The notes: a model not told the origin generated them from the sequence alone. A stretch of DNA of 64,000 nucleotides from Ganoderma boninense (GCA_002900995.3 CM035307.1:2604001-2668000), one strand, 5' to 3'; positions 1 through 12,125 are shown, counted from the first letter of the stretch. Translations and numbers: made by a program.

Positions 1-154
1 CTCCATGCAGACTCCTGCATAGTGCCGTTGCACCTTCGACTGCAGTGATACCCTTATCTTCCGTTAGAAATCCATCGTACGACGGATTCAACGTTCCATC
101 GTTCCATCGTTCTCTCTGACGCCTCGTCCTTGATCCTTTCCCTCTTCTCGCTAG

Positions 155-2398
155 ATGGCTGCCCTACGAAATGCTCGACGTTTCGTATGGGGAGAGATCC
201 CAGAGTCTAAAGCAGAGCGCAACCTCCTCCTCAAAATAGACTGGTTCATTCTCTCCTACTGCTGTCTCATGGTACGTTTCCTGACCATTCTCTTGGGGCA
301 CAACCTCTGACACGTGTCTTAGTATTTCTCTAACTGTGAGTCCCTTGCCGTGCTGGCACCGACGCGTAAAGGTTTACGTCAAGCCATCCTGCTCGGAAAC
401 GTAGATCTTGATCGAAGCAATGTGTCCAATGCATATGTTTCCGGCATGAAAGAAGAACTGAACATGCATGGCACTCAGTTCAACGTAGGATAATCCTGCT
501 GAAGAAATCCCTTTCCCGACAAGCGACTCATGCTGACTCCACAGCAAATTAATACCTTATTCACCTGTGGTTACATCGTGGGCATGATACCAAGTACATC
601 AATGTCTCCACTGTATCCATAGAGTGGGTGCTGACCGTGCTCTTCTACGCAGATAACCTAATGCTCCAGGTCGTGCCCCCTAGAATATGGTTCCCCACTA
701 TGCAAATTGTCTGGGGCGTGCTGACATTTGGGTAAGGTCCCGATCTCGGCTTCACCGAAACTCTGACTCAGCCAAAGATCCGTCCGTCAGCACAAGCGCA
801 GTGACAAGCGTTCAACAGGTGAGCGTTTGCATATAAATGCATCTATCCGAAGCGCTTATGGAGAATTGGCCAGATATTCGTTATACGCTTCTTTCAAGGT
901 ATCGCTGAATCGTCGACTTTTGTGGGGACGCACTACATCCTTGGATCGTAGGTTCTCGTGGTAGCTGACGGTGATCAGGGAGCGCTGACGTGTTGTGAAG
1001 GTGGTATAAACCTGGAGAGCTAGGGAAACGATCCGGAATATTCACGTCCTCTGGCTTGATAGGCACGCTGTGAGTGAACATTTCGTCGTACCAACTTTTA
1101 CACGACGGAATATTTACTTCGAAGTTCTAGATTCTCTGGAATTCTGCAAGCAGCCGTCTACACGTGCGCAGATGCTTGATAAAAACCTTTTTCCCGTATT
1201 GACTTGCATTAAAATCGTTAGCAATCTGAATGGGAGGGCAGGTCGTAGTGGATGGCGTTGGTTGTGAGTAAAACGCTATCTTTGCCTTAAAGCGAAAGGA
1301 GCTGACATCTATCGCAGGTTTATCATAGACGGGATTATCACCATACCCATCGCGCTTTATGGCTTTGCCATGTTTCCGGATGTCCCCACAACCACCAAGG
1401 CGTTCTATCTTTCTGAAGAGGTCCATGTTTAGCACTGAGGTCGGACTAGTGGCTAACTGGTCACCTCCTTGTAGGAACGACTGCTCTCGTGCGAGAGACT
1501 GGAGTCCGACGAGGACCGGGATATTGGCCATGGGTCTCTGACCTGGAGTCTCGTGAAGAGACTGTTGGGCAATTGGCGGTGGTATGGCTGCAGCCTGCTG
1601 GTAAGCCATGACTGCCTCCGTTATTTATTCCCTCCGATTCACCTATTATGTTGAGTTTGCCATCTCTGGCGAAACGGAAAGCTTCGGTTCAAACAATCTG
1701 ATGGGCCAGTGGATGAAAGCTATAGGGGGCTTCACCATCCCCCAAATCGGTAGGACTTCCTCATCTGACGGTTCAATGAACGCCGTTGCGCTCACGCTTC
1801 GCTCACATACACATCAGACAACTACCCGTCCGGTATGACCGCCTTCGCAATCGCATCCACTCTCGTCTGCGCGACGTGGACGGACGCGACCAAGTCGCGC
1901 GCGCGCTGGCCCGTCCTCGTCTACATGTGCATCTGCACCATCACCGCGTCGATCATCCTGCTCGTCTGGCACGTCCCCACGGGGGCCAAGTTCTTTGCGT
2001 GGTACCTGGCGGGCGCGAGCTACGCGGGGCAGGCGACAACGTTCGCGTGGGCGAACCAGATCTGCGCGGACGACCACGCTGCGCGCGGCGTCGTGCTCGC
2101 GTCGATGAACATGTGGAACAACGTCGTGAATGCGTGGTGGCCGCTTGTGTTCTACCCCGCGACGGACGCGCCGCGGTTCACGAAGGGCATGTGGGCGATG
2201 ATTGGGACGAGCATCGCGACGCTCGGTGTGACGTGGGCGGTGTGGTATTTGGAGAAGCGGGAGAAGCGCATGAAGGCGAGGTGGGACGAGGCAGGGGACG
2301 GCGAAAAGAGTGACGTCAGAGGGAGTAGAGAACTAGAACTAGACGAGAAGACGGCGGGGAGGGGCGAAGAGAAGAGCGGGAACGGCCGAAAGTCGTGA
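155..2398 (+). CDS. MFS transporter, anion:cation symporter (Dal5/Liz1/Seo1-like)
   Basis: A multi-exon plasma-membrane transporter of the major facilitator superfamily. Related fungal proteins move allantoate, pantothenate, nicotinate or similar anions; the substrate here cannot be read from sequence. The ATG at 155 opens MAALRNARRFVWGEIP, followed by the KIDWFILSYCCLM segment that starts TM1 in this family. After splicing come NLDRSNVSNAY (the conserved loop after TM1), FTCGYIVGMIPNNLMLQ, IAESSTFVGTHYILGSWYKP, KRSGIFTSSGLIGTL, then GRAGRSGWRWLFIIDG before TM6. The last exon (about 1813-2398) holds the C-terminal helices, including VLVYMCICTITASIILLVWH, and ends in a charged Lys/Glu/Arg tail. 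At least seven short introns are needed, and the junctions I checked keep frame, so the gene looks intact. The family call is firm; the substrate is not. Confidence 0.85.
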
Positions 2399-2908
2399 AG
2401 CTTTATTTCCTTACGATACGCAGGGTCCGCCTGCCGCCATGTATTTTAGTAGATACCGTTCTTGATTTAGACCCGCTCCCGTAACGTAAACTGGGAGTGG
2501 TTAGTCTGAACGTTGTTCGTCGGTGCAGCGCAGGCGATGAGAGGAATGTTATCCATTCGTCGTACGATGGAAGGCGAGCACCCAGCTCGTCGTTTTCGAT
2601 AGAGGTATTCGAAGGAATGTGCCATCTCGATCCGGCGACATCTCGAACGCAACCGTCCTGCCGAACGTGGGTGGGGGAATGGATGTCAGCCCCCTCGGCC
2701 ACCGTCTGCCCTCCGCAGAAGGCGACTGCAGCAGCCTATCGCATCCTCGGAACGCCGCCCTCGCAACTCCATTCTGCTTGAAGCAGACGCTAGTGCTAGT
2801 ACCCCCCAAACTTCGCGCTCGAATCCTGCACCGTCCCGCTGCTGGCCAGTGCCCCACGCTCCTTACCCACTACTCATACACACACCAAGACAACCCCCGC
2901 CGCCCGCC
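2399..2908. other. Intergenic, no feature recognised
   Basis: About 510 bp between the transporter stop and the next start codon. It should contain the terminator of the upstream gene and the promoter of the downstream one. The short open frames here overlap each other on both strands and show no conserved motif. Confidence 0.5.
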
Positions 2909-4008
2909 ATGCCGTCATATCGAGACAGCCCCATTATGGAGCTTTCCTCAGCGAACTCGTGGACCTTGGCCGAGGACAACCCGTACTTCATCTGGGACGG
3001 AGACTCCCAGTCGTTCGTCTCTTTGAGCATGAGCGACGCCAGTGCAGCAAGCGATAGCTCCTGGCACAGCGAAGCCCTTGGTAAGCGAAGGTGTCTAGGA
3101 CTATATGCATCAGGGCTTACCGCAATATTTTGCGCAGCGCAAGCATACGCGAATCCATGCTCCAGCCCCGAAACCGGTTAACCACGACTGGGCGGAGGAA
3201 GTCGAGGAGGAGCTGTTCGCCGGCGAACCCGTCACCTTCTTCGAGGTCACCGTGCCGGCGGGGAGATCTAAATTCGGAGCCGAACAATGTGGCACTATGT
3301 CAGTGGGCAACAGAACGACCACACCAGCCTCGGAGGTGCTTCGGACGGAGATCGACGCCTCGCTGGACATGCCCCTCCGTAGATCGTGCAGCACGATAGT
3401 CGAGGAAGACAGCAAGTTTGAGGACGAGGACGAGAACAAAGGCCGACAACCAGAGAGGAGCCGCCAAAGGGTCAGGATGTCAAGGAGGAAGAGCCAAGTC
3501 CGAAGAGAACAGTCGCGGATCCCTTGGTTGGCACAGGGTTCGGCGTCGACGATCTTGGATACCCCCTCCACGCATGCAAGAGCCCGACAGCCGCCTTCCT
3601 GGAGAGCGTAGCCAGGGACGACGACGTGTCGAACCTTGTGGTCGTCGACCCGGAGACCCTCGACGGCGGGTATGTCGTGGTGGACATGACTGGTATGTGT
3701 GTCACGCCGGAGGGGGTGGAGGTGGGAAAGCACAGAGACCTCCTTCGGCGTTGGAAGAGTGCGATGAAGCGAGGATTCAGCAATACGCCTCTACTCGTCA
3801 GCAGCAAGGTGAGTCCAACTTCGAGAAAGGGGTCCTCCTACATGTTAGACGTGCTGAGCGCCGAGTTGTGGGCGGGTAACAGGCCCCGAGCAAGTATCAC
3901 ATCTCGAACACGAACTACGCCAAGCATAAAGCACAGTTTCACTCCGTTGTGTGCGTTACTGTGATGCAGTCTGTGGAGACGGTCCCCCGGGTGAACATTT
4001 GGTCATGA
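2909..4008 (+). CDS. Unrecognised protein, multi-exon
   Basis: I do not recognise this protein. The ATG at 2909 starts MPSYRDSPIMELSSANSW. Exon 1 ends near 3079 at a GTAAGC donor. The second exon continues with an acidic stretch, EEVEEELFAGEPVTFFEV, and then a run of Asp/Glu near 3400-3440. A further exon in another frame, DPLVGTGFGVDDLGYPLHA to VGKHRDLLRRWKSAMKRGF, ends at a GTGAGT donor near 3809. After a short intron it closes with APSKYHISNTNYAKHKAQF and a TGA at 4006-4008. The ordered C-terminal part (VVVDPETLDGGYVVVDMTG, then a basic helix) looks like real coding sequence. The frame change near 3415-3475 has no obvious intron and needs RNA evidence. Confidence 0.5.
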
Positions 4009-5068
4009 AAGGCGAGGTGTACGACGCACCAAACCGCGACCGTTGTCTCCTGGTCACTGATCTGCAATTAACAATTGAATGTGGAGCAATCCATGCACAG
4101 ACCTGTTCCCCAGAACCTTGTCCGTGTAAGGTTCGACAGCAAGTAAGGAGCGCATGTACACATGATGGAGGTACAGATCGTGGTGGTTCACAAGTGAGAG
4201 ATGAGGAGAACTAAATAGTAGCGGCAGCTTAAACATACTTACCTTGAAAGGTTGTCACGCGATTGCATCTTGTTCAATGATGGCGGCCAACCGCGCCACT
4301 GGCATTAGTAGGTATTTGGTACCGGTCTAGCTATTCTAGCTGATACTAAGCGGTCCTACTTTGCACGAAGAAACGGGGAAATATGTACGTAAGTAGTGCA
4401 CAGCAAAGCAGCAACGGGACGAACAACGGCGGAAGCTAATGATACAGATGCGCGCGGACGGATAAGATACGCGGTCACTCAACATCACAGTGTTGAAGAA
4501 GCGGATAAGGAACATGGCAACGGCAACAGCGTGACGCAGGGAAGGAGCTCAGAAAAGAGTGTAACTATAAGTTCAAAAGATGAACGATGAACCGACGCGC
4601 GGCCCTCGTGGTGCCTCGGATCTACCAAAGCCCCCGACGGGGAGCCGTAGCCTGAGTGTGTCCCGCATGTCAGAAGCAGCAAGGCGTCGGAGAGAAGAAC
4701 GGGATGGCGTCCTGCGACTACGGTAACCAGCATGTAACGGCTATGCCCGCGGCGAGAGCGAAGCAGATAGCGAACGAGAGCAGGACGGGACTGCGGCCGT
4801 TTTATGATGGACGGAAAAGGAGAACAATGTGACGCGCGCGGTGCATGCATGCGCGATATGCGCTGGAAATCGAAGCAGGGGGTAAAGGGTGGAAGAAGGG
4901 ATACGGGAAGGGCGAGATCATGCTACAGCGGTCGGAGATTACTGTGGGCATTGACAGGGTATCGCCAGGCGGTTTCCCGGCCTGTGGCGGGGCGTGTAGG
5001 CATTTGACCGGTGATGGTTGAAAGCACCCTTAGTCGTTGCGAACCTGGATGATTGTACGAGACCCTCA
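4009..5068. other. Intergenic, about 1.06 kb, nothing recognised
   Basis: A stretch between two genes whose 3' ends face each other. The open frames are short, conflict between strands and lack family motifs. No tRNA-like B box, tandem array or transposon terminal repeat was seen. Confidence 0.45.
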
Positions 5069-6618
5069 TCAGGATAGCTCCATGTGCCCAAACAAACTAG
5101 CACTTACGACAAGGCGGCGGGGCTCGTCATGCTCCATGGGGGACCCGAGGGAGGCGCCGAACTGGTCAGGCAACGGGCCCGGGGCTGGCAACTTCGGGTA
5201 GGGCGGGGGAGCTGCACTGGCCGTGCCCGAAATGGGCTCGGGGCTGGTGGCAAGGGGTTGGGCAGTGGTGCTTCCCGACACAAGGTCTAGTTGCGGGGCG
5301 GGCTTGCGCTGGGCGGACGGACGACGCTGAAGGGGGACCCGACTGTTGTTGAGCACCGGCGCTGTAATCTGCCACATTGGCGTTGGCTCGGGGGTCTGTG
5401 TACCCAGAGTGGGCATCCTCGGTACTACCGTAGGCCTGGTCGTACTGGGCACCGGCAGAGTATCCGTAGCCCCAGTTGTTGTAAGTGGCGTTGTACGTGG
5501 TGCTCGGCAACTGGTATGTGTTGCTGGGATATGCACCGTAGGCTCCTCGGTTGTAGGGACTAGCTTGCTGGGCATTGCTAGCCTGACGCGAGGGCATGCC
5601 GTACGGTGCCGCGGCGCCGTAGCTCATGTCTTGGTACATCTGGCGCGACTGTACCGAGGGCGGGACCGTGTTGCCATGGCCCAAAGAGCCGCTGTGGCCG
5701 CTTCCGGTGGAGCTCGTCTCGACGTTTCCACCAATGGCACCGAACCCACCTGCACCGCCTTTCTCGGTGTCGTTCACGAGACCGACGTTAGAGAAGTCAA
5801 TGATGTCCTGGTCTATACGATCCTTGCGGCGCCTGCGGACAGCCCATGTCGCGAGCGCGATGATCAGCACGATACCGACTAGGGTTGCCGCGGTGATGAC
5901 ACCAACGGAGAGGGCCTTGTTCTGGAGGAACGACTTGGGCGCACCATCCGCCTGCGAAGTAGCCGCCGGGGCCGCAGTGTCGCTGGACGTGACCGTGACC
6001 GTGGGTGGCAGGGACGATGTTGGAGTCGTCGAAGTGGTAGTCGGAGTCGGAGTAGACGTCGGGGTATCGCTAGAAGTCGTCGTCAAAGGGGTTGTAGAGG
6101 TGAGATCACTCGTGGTCGTCGAGGATGCTGTGGTTGAAGTCGAGGTCGAAGTCAAGGTCGAAGTCCTGTTTACCGGGTTAACTTCGCGTACAAGAGGCAC
6201 GAGAGAGACATGGCGTACGGTGTAGTGGATGTGGCACTGTCGGAAGTAGTCAATGGAATGGTGTTGGAAGTGGTCTCAATGGGAACTGACGTTGTCGACG
6301 ATGTACTGGTCGTGGAAGTGTCCGGGCCTGGGAGGCCGAGGACGCTTGTTAGGTCTCCTACTCCAGGGATGGAAAGCGTCGGAAGGTCAAGAGTAGGACT
6401 GCACAGGATGGTGAGGAGGAAGAGAGAATACAAGTTGTGGTTGTGTACTCACAGAAGTCCGCGAGCACCGAACACTTCGGTGAAGAAATCAGTCAACGAC
6501 TGCGATGAATGCGTGAAATGACAAGTGAAGTTAGACACTCACAATCTTCCTCGGCACCGGCGCGGGGCAGCAAGTCAGACTTCACGACACGGAACGCACC
6601 GGACTTGCGAATCGACAT
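5069..6618 (-). CDS. Ser/Thr-rich single-pass membrane protein (Mid2/Wsc-sensor-like layout)
   Basis: Reads right to left from an ATG at 6618 (MSIRKSGAFRVVKSDLL). Two short introns lead into PTLDLPTLSIPGVGDLTS and then a long Ser/Thr region. A 53-nt intron (GTACGCC...AAACAG, about 6172-6224) joins two Ser/Thr blocks in frame. After the mucin-like ectodomain comes one clear membrane helix, VGVITAATLVGIVLIIALA, followed by the stop-transfer run RRRRKDR. The cytoplasmic tail is rich in Tyr, Gln, Gly and Ser (YGAAAPYGMPSRQ, NNWGYGYSAGAQYDQ). This layout matches fungal wall-stress sensors and related SKG6/Mid2-type proteins, but no Wsc cysteine domain or cleavable signal peptide is visible. The tail changes frame near 5290-5380; the downstream frame (PAPQLDLVSGSTTAQPLAT to GHMELS) looks genuine, so an unresolved intron or indel lies there. 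Confidence 0.65.
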
Positions 6619-7479
6619 GGTGGACACGGGATGGAAGAAGAATGCAGAGGCGTTGCGCAGGGGGCGGGGAATGGTTGTACAAGGTTTGGACTGGAACTGG
6701 TAAGGAGCGTGTGTGTCGAGGGCGGGAGAATGACTTCAGTAGCCTTCCAGCGACCACAGGTTGAGGGTGTGCTTGGATGAAGCTGGCACTGACAGCCGTT
6801 CTGGAGTGGATGTGGAGCGGGGTGGGGCACAATGAGGTGAGAGGGAGAGACAAAAAAAGGCAGACAAAGAAAACGAACCGCAGAATGGCCAAGTTTGTCT
6901 GAGCCTGCCAAACACTCGGACCAGATGGTGTCAGTGAGTCAAGTGGTGGTGATAGTAGCTGATAGCCAGCTGCGTCTCCCTCTCCACCTGCTCCATCGGC
7001 CCTATTGTGCCCTCCGTCATTGACGCCCGCTGCACCACCCGTAACCATCGAAACGCAGCGTGCTCACCGCCCCCTTCGGCCATGGTTCTGGCAATTACAT
7101 GGGCCGTCTCCTGCGCAGGCATCTTCTCTCTCTTCCTTCTCGGAGTTCGTGCATCCCGACGCTAAGCTGGATGTTGCTGCTATCGTGCTCATTGACATTC
7201 GGCAGTGTTTTTTCTGCGTCCGCAGCAGGTAAACCGTTAACCGATGACGCTGCACTCCGACGCTGAACGACGGTTGAATGACGGCGCTCCGATCAATTTC
7301 AATTGTTTCCATCGTGATTCAATCGCGATCGGTGCATGTTCAACAAACGCCCGTCCTCCCCGACACGAACAGGTCCAAGACCATAAGCTACAGACGCAAG
7401 TGACACAAGTACTGCACACAACATAGGCAACCCAGTACAGCCGACAGGCAATAACAAGACAGCAGTGATCCCAATGGTA
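6619..7479. other. Intergenic, about 860 bp
   Basis: Upstream region of the membrane protein at 5069-6618 and 3' flank of the PKA regulatory subunit. The 157-aa minus-strand frame here has low-complexity composition and no recognisable domain, so I do not call it a gene. Confidence 0.4.
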
Positions 7480-8994
7480 TCATCTCAAATAACTTCCACG
7501 AGCATTCCGTTCCATGATCTCTCGCAACGGTCCAAGCAGGCGCGTGAACGCATGCGCGTCCAAGGCAGCCACCTTCAACCGAGCTACGCTCGGATCTGCA
7601 CGCACCACCGCACTAACAGTCGCCGCGCGGGGCTCCAGGCGGAGCAGAGACAGCTCTAAGTCCGGATAAATTGAGTCACTGTGTCCGAAACGGTGAAATG
7701 CAAACGCACCGCCAAAGTAGTCTCCCTTCTTGAGATGCCCGACAACGTCGTGCCCACCGTTCTGGATTTTCGTCACGACCGCGTTCCCTTCTTCGACAAA
7801 GAAGAACGTGTCGCCCATCTCGCCCTGCCGCACGACCGCCTCGCCGTCCTCGTATACCCTGCTCACCAACGCGTCCGCAACCTTGCTGCGCTCTTCAGGC
7901 TCGAGCGACGCGAGCAGGTCCACTGACGACAGGAACTGCTCGTACATCGTTCGGCGCCGGTGCGCTGCCTTGAGGATGATCGTGCGGAAAGTGATCCGGT
8001 CGAGCGACCAGAGCGTACACGGCTCGATGGCCAGCACGGTCGCAGCTCGGGGGTGCCCGTACATGAGCGCAAGCTCCCCAAACGAGCTGCCCTCCCGGCA
8101 CTCCGCCACCTTCCTTCCAAATACCGGATGGTATCCGGGCGTCCCAATCATGTCCGACTGGGACACGGACCCGGAGAGCCAGTCATGAGGGAGCGGCTCG
8201 GGGCGGATGTAGCAATGGAGCAGGCCGCTCTCAACGACGTAGAAGTAGTCGCCAACGTCGCCCTGGCGGATGACCACGTCGTCGATGACAACCTTGCACT
8301 CCTGCATGGCGTTGAGGACGCCGGTCTCCTGCTCCTCGTCGAGGTCGCGGAAGATGAAGTTGTTCGCAATCGATGCGCGGATCCTCCGGAGCTGGTCGTC
8401 CGTCTTTGGGAATACGGGCAGTGGCTCGTGCGTCTCGCTGTCGACCGGGATGGACTCGGCACTGACCGACGTGCGGCGCGCGAGGATGGTGGCCGTGGGC
8501 GGGTGGAGGAATTCACCGGGGCTCGGGGAGATGGAGCCATTGGCGAAGGACGCGAAGGGATTGGGGGCAGAGACAGGGGTAGAAGGCATGTCTTCACCCT
8601 CGAGCTGGAAGCTGGGGGGACTCACGGGGGTCAACGTGCGAGGGGTGTTATCGAGGAGGGCGTTTCCCGGGACGTTGAGGGTGCCAAATGGACTGGCGTT
8701 GGACATGGAGTTTTGCAGAGAGGAGCGTTGCTGTGGGAAGGACTGGGAGAAGGGTGATATACTGGTGGGACCACCAGGTGCACCCGCGGTGGGGGAAAGA
8801 GGGGTGTCCATATAGTGGTCTTGTGGTAGACCTGTTGCGAGGGAGGGATGTCGGGCAAGTGCGTCGCGAGTGCGTGTGCGCTGCTCGTCGAGACGAGACT
8901 GGAACCACCGAGCGCAGAACTGGAGGGCGTCCTTGGGCTGGACGCGTTGTGCGTCGCGAGTGAGCTCTGAAATGAGGGAGTCGAAAGTGGACAT
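7480..8994 (-). CDS. pkaR: cAMP-dependent protein kinase regulatory subunit
   Basis: An intronless frame encoding the regulatory subunit that holds PKA catalytic subunits inactive until cAMP binds. I prefer the ATG at 8994 (MSTFDSLISELTRDAQRV); a longer start at 9045 is in frame. Domains in order: a short N-terminal dimerisation/docking helix with LQFCARWFQSRLDEQR; a low-complexity linker; the inhibitor site LARRTSVSAESI, whose RRTSV form is a phosphorylatable (type II) site as in yeast Bcy1; then two cyclic-nucleotide-binding domains. CNB-A has GDYFYVVESG and the phosphate-binding cassette FGELALMYGHPRAATV. CNB-B has GDTFFFVEEGNAVV and the degenerate cassette YFGGAFAFHRFGHSDS followed by PRAATVSAV. 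About 504 residues is normal for fungi. S. cerevisiae BCY1 is the counterpart. Confidence 0.95.
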   Translation of the reverse strand: MSTFDSLISELTRDAQRVQPKDALQFCARWFQSRLDEQRTRTRDALARHPSLATGLPQDHYMDTPLSPTAGAPGGPTSISPFSQSFPQQRSSLQNSMSNASPFGTLNVPGNALLDNTPRTLTPVSPPSFQLEGEDMPSTPVSAPNPFASFANGSISPSPGEFLHPPTATILARRTSVSAESIPVDSETHEPLPVFPKTDDQLRRIRASIANNFIFRDLDEEQETGVLNAMQECKVVIDDVVIRQGDVGDYFYVVESGLLHCYIRPEPLPHDWLSGSVSQSDMIGTPGYHPVFGRKVAECREGSSFGELALMYGHPRAATVLAIEPCTLWSLDRITFRTIILKAAHRRRTMYEQFLSSVDLLASLEPEERSKVADALVSRVYEDGEAVVRQGEMGDTFFFVEEGNAVVTKIQNGGHDVVGHLKKGDYFGGAFAFHRFGHSDSIYPDLELSLLRLEPRAATVSAVVRADPSVARLKVAALDAHAFTRLLGPLREIMERNARGSYLR

Positions 8995-9489
8995 GTCAGA
9001 CATGCCTCCTCTCTGAGTTATCTCTGGGAGTGAGACAAGGACCAATTGGCGGCACGAGGTGGTGGCTGCTGTCTGAGGGAGATTAAGCTTTGTTCAAGCA
9101 AGATGGAAGGCGATTCTTACGGTGCAACTATCAAAGAGAGATGGTCATTGGCTGTGCTCGACGATGCACGCGGTGAAGAGACGGATGGGCAAAGGAGTCT
9201 GAGGTGGTTGGGACAAGTCTTGTTCCCGATTCTGCGCAAGGGCTTGTTCTCGTCTACGCGTCTACCCCGCTTTCGGACATCCAACGGCGTGACCTGCGTG
9301 ACATGACAGGCACGGAACGGGTCACGGGCCTCCACGTTTGCGGGCGCCTGTGTGGCGTCACCTCTCCGCGCTGCCCTTGAACTCGTCTGGTCGCTGGCGG
9401 ACGAGACTGTCCACTCTACCGGCACACTCCCTCTCCAGCTATCCCCCCTTCCCAGGCAGGCTTCGTTGCTTTGTCTTTCTTCTGGCTTT

Positions 9490-11280
9490 ATGTCGTTCTC
9501 CACCCTCCGAGTCGAACTCCCGGCCTATTCCCATTCGTTCCAAGTACAGGTTACCCCTTCGTCCTCCATCCGCGATGTCAAGCACGAGATCGCCACCGTC
9601 TGCCCCGGTGCTCCAAGTCCCGACGGTCAGCGACTCATCTGGAGGGGCCGCTTTCTGAGCGATGAAGAGAAGCTCGAGGACATTTGGAAGGTTCGCCTCC
9701 GTAGCCTTGTTTCCTCCCATACATTCATTCATTTACCCCCCCTTCCCCCAGTCTCCCGAGGATTCACGGGTCATCCACTTGGCCGTTCATCCTTCCGCTT
9801 GGACTTCAACCCCCCCGTCTCTTCCCTCTTCCTCCCCCTCCAACCCATCCCCCTACTCGTCCTAACTTCACTCAATCTCGAGCTTCTGCCGGACAGCCTA
9901 CACCACCCCTGGCAACCGCCTGCCAGTCAACCTCATCCATACCCCCATATCGCCGTGCCCTTCCCTCCTGTGGCATATATACAGCACTTGCATAACACTG
10001 CCCTAGGTATCTTATCCGCCGGTGGCATCACGCTACCCGTCCCGCCCCCAATCAACGAGCTTGAGGCATGGCGCTCGGCAGCCAAGGACCTATATCAATC
10101 GCAGGGATGGGTATGGCCTGATATCTTTGAGCAACCTTTCCCCTCTGGTAGCCCAGGAGAAGGTGCTTCTTATCAGGCGGTCACCGTGGAGTAAGTGAGC
10201 TATACTTCTAATTCGCCTACGGTTTTGCTGAGTTGGGTGTGAAGGGGTCTCCCGTATCTGCAACTGATGAACGCGGATGCCACCCCCACTCCGTCTCAGG
10301 CACACGCCCTCCGTGTGCTATCGCATACCTTCTCGATTCTTTCCATGGCCAATGACCCCATGCTCTACCTCCGTGCCACGGCCCACTATTCGCCCCCTTA
10401 CGCCTCAGCGACTAACGTGAATCAGCATCTCCAACATCTGGGTTTCCCCCAGCTCCGGCTCGCTCAGGGAGCGAACCCAAACCCTCATGATCCCAACAAC
10501 CATAATCCTCTTGTGCCGCCTGGGGTCCCTGGCGCAGAGATTCGTGCGATCCCTGTTCGCGCACTGATGATCCCATTGGTCATGCTCGTGTTCCGCACCC
10601 TGCTGCTGCTATACTTCTTCTCGCCATCGAAACGTCCGTTATTTGGCTTGCTGCTTAGCGTGTGGATCCTCTACGAGGCATGGAACGCCATGCGTCTCGT
10701 CCTCAATGACGGAAACGACCGCGAGGCAGGTGGCGCAGCGAACCCCGGCGCGGCGAATGGCGCAGCTGGCCCTGGCCAGCCTGCAGCTCCGGCGGGAGCT
10801 GGCGCAGGACCGAATGGCAACGGTGCGACGAACGGGGCAACAAACAGATCACCGGCGGGCGCAGTGGTCGATCGGTTGTCGACGCTGAACCTGGCTGCGG
10901 AGGACGCGATCCTCGATACGGACGCTCCGGTTCCTGAGCCAGGACTCGCGCAGAAGACGAAGATGTTCTGTGCCCTGTTCTTCATGACCCTCTGGCCGTC
11001 CGCTTGGGACCGGAGGCGAAACGCGCTTCGCAGGCGGGAGGGGCGCATCCGGACCGACGCCCACGCGCGAGAAGCTGTCATGCGCGATCGTGAAGAAGCC
11101 CTGACGGCGAACGCGGGTGGGGATGATCAGGACGGGGAGCAGCGACCTCGGAGGAGCGAAGAGGATTTGGCCAGGGCACGGCAGCGGGAGCAGATGGTGG
11201 CGCGACACGAGAGGAGGCCGGCGTGGTTGCGGCAGTACGTGCAGAGGGTGGAGTACACAGAGTGGGTCGATGATCCTTAG
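9490..11280 (+). CDS. Ubiquitin-like domain ER membrane protein (HERP-like)
   Basis: The ATG at 9490 opens MSFSTLRVELPAYSHSFQVQ. It leads into a ubiquitin-like fold with the signature SIRDVKHEIATVCPGAPS and DGQRLIWRGRFLSDEEKL. A 62-nt intron follows at about 9690-9751, then SPEDSRVIHLAVHPSAW, the end of the Ub-like domain. One or two more introns lie between 9855 and 9985 and were not resolved. Another, about 10193-10243, joins SYQAVTVE to GLPYLQLMNADATPTPSQA. The last exon holds paired hydrophobic segments (PLVMLVFRTLLLLYFFS and LFGLLLSVWILYEAW) and a charged C-terminal tail with MVARHERRPAWLRQYVQRV. An N-terminal Ub-like domain plus central membrane hairpin is the architecture of HERPUD-type ERAD factors. 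Role in ER-associated degradation is by homology only. Confidence 0.75.
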
Positions 11281-12125
11281 GTTGTCGTCCTAATGACTTT
11301 TGGAATGGTGAGTTGAGGGGGCGGTTGAATTAGACAGCTAATCGCAGTCTAGATGTAGGATATGTCGCCCATCATCTTGGATCATGTGTTCCAGGTGTGC
11401 CGGAGGTATGAGGATCGGGACACTGCTTAGCGGCTCATAATATTATTAAGGATCTTCAAGCCAGGCAGAGGCGTTGCTACACCACCACATGAATGCCTCC
11501 CCTCGGCTGCAGTCGCAAACACTTACGTCTTCCTCCCTCATGGACATTAGTGTCAATGATCCGAATCAGCGGCCGACAATTCACCTTCCCCCGCCTTTGT
11601 AACTGAACTCGAAGCATTCCTTCCATGCGTTGCAAACATGATCCGAACACATTTGCGATGCTTGGGTCGTCTGCCCAGCCCCAAGAAGTCGCTGTTCGCG
11701 ACTTCGAGGATCATCTTCGGTATTGCCTGTGACTATCCTGAGCCATTCACACTTTCCTCATGAGCAGGCGGCCACTACGTCACGCGTGCAATTGGATGAG
11801 GCCCTCAAACATATGCTTCAGTCTCGCCCGCTTTGAATAGAAGGCTGCGATCCGTGATGAGGTCAACGGCGGACATGATGAGAATCAAATGGACTGGCGA
11901 ACGTGGATGTATTACCGCACACTTGCGGCCCAGGCGAAGCTCGGCGCATGCATACCACATGCCGCTTATAAGTATATAAAGGAGTTGAGGATCTCTCCTT
12001 CCAGTAAGTCTCCCTAAAGTTCCGCAAGGCTAGCAAGGCAAGTTTCTTCGTCGGTTGTCTCTTACTACCCGCGGCGAATGTCTCGAGTCCTGACAGCGAG
12101 CTTATGTGACAACAGAATAGACAAT
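11281..12125. other. Intergenic, 845 bp
   Basis: Holds the terminator of the HERP-like gene and the promoter of the spherulin-like gene. Only a TATA box (listed separately) was recognised. Confidence 0.45.
11973..11980 (+). promoter_or_regulatory. TATA box of the spherulin-4-like gene
   Basis: TATATAAA lies about 150 bp upstream of the ATG at 12126, a reasonable distance for a start site near 12005 plus a 5' leader. Position and sequence only; no transcription data. Confidence 0.5.

Noticed and set aside
6575..7048. 157-codon minus-strand frame upstream of the membrane protein
   Set aside because: No domain, and it overlaps the likely promoter and first exon of the gene at 5069-6618 in a different frame.
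7960..8757. 265-codon plus-strand frame
   Set aside because: Antisense shadow of the PKA regulatory subunit, without any family motif.
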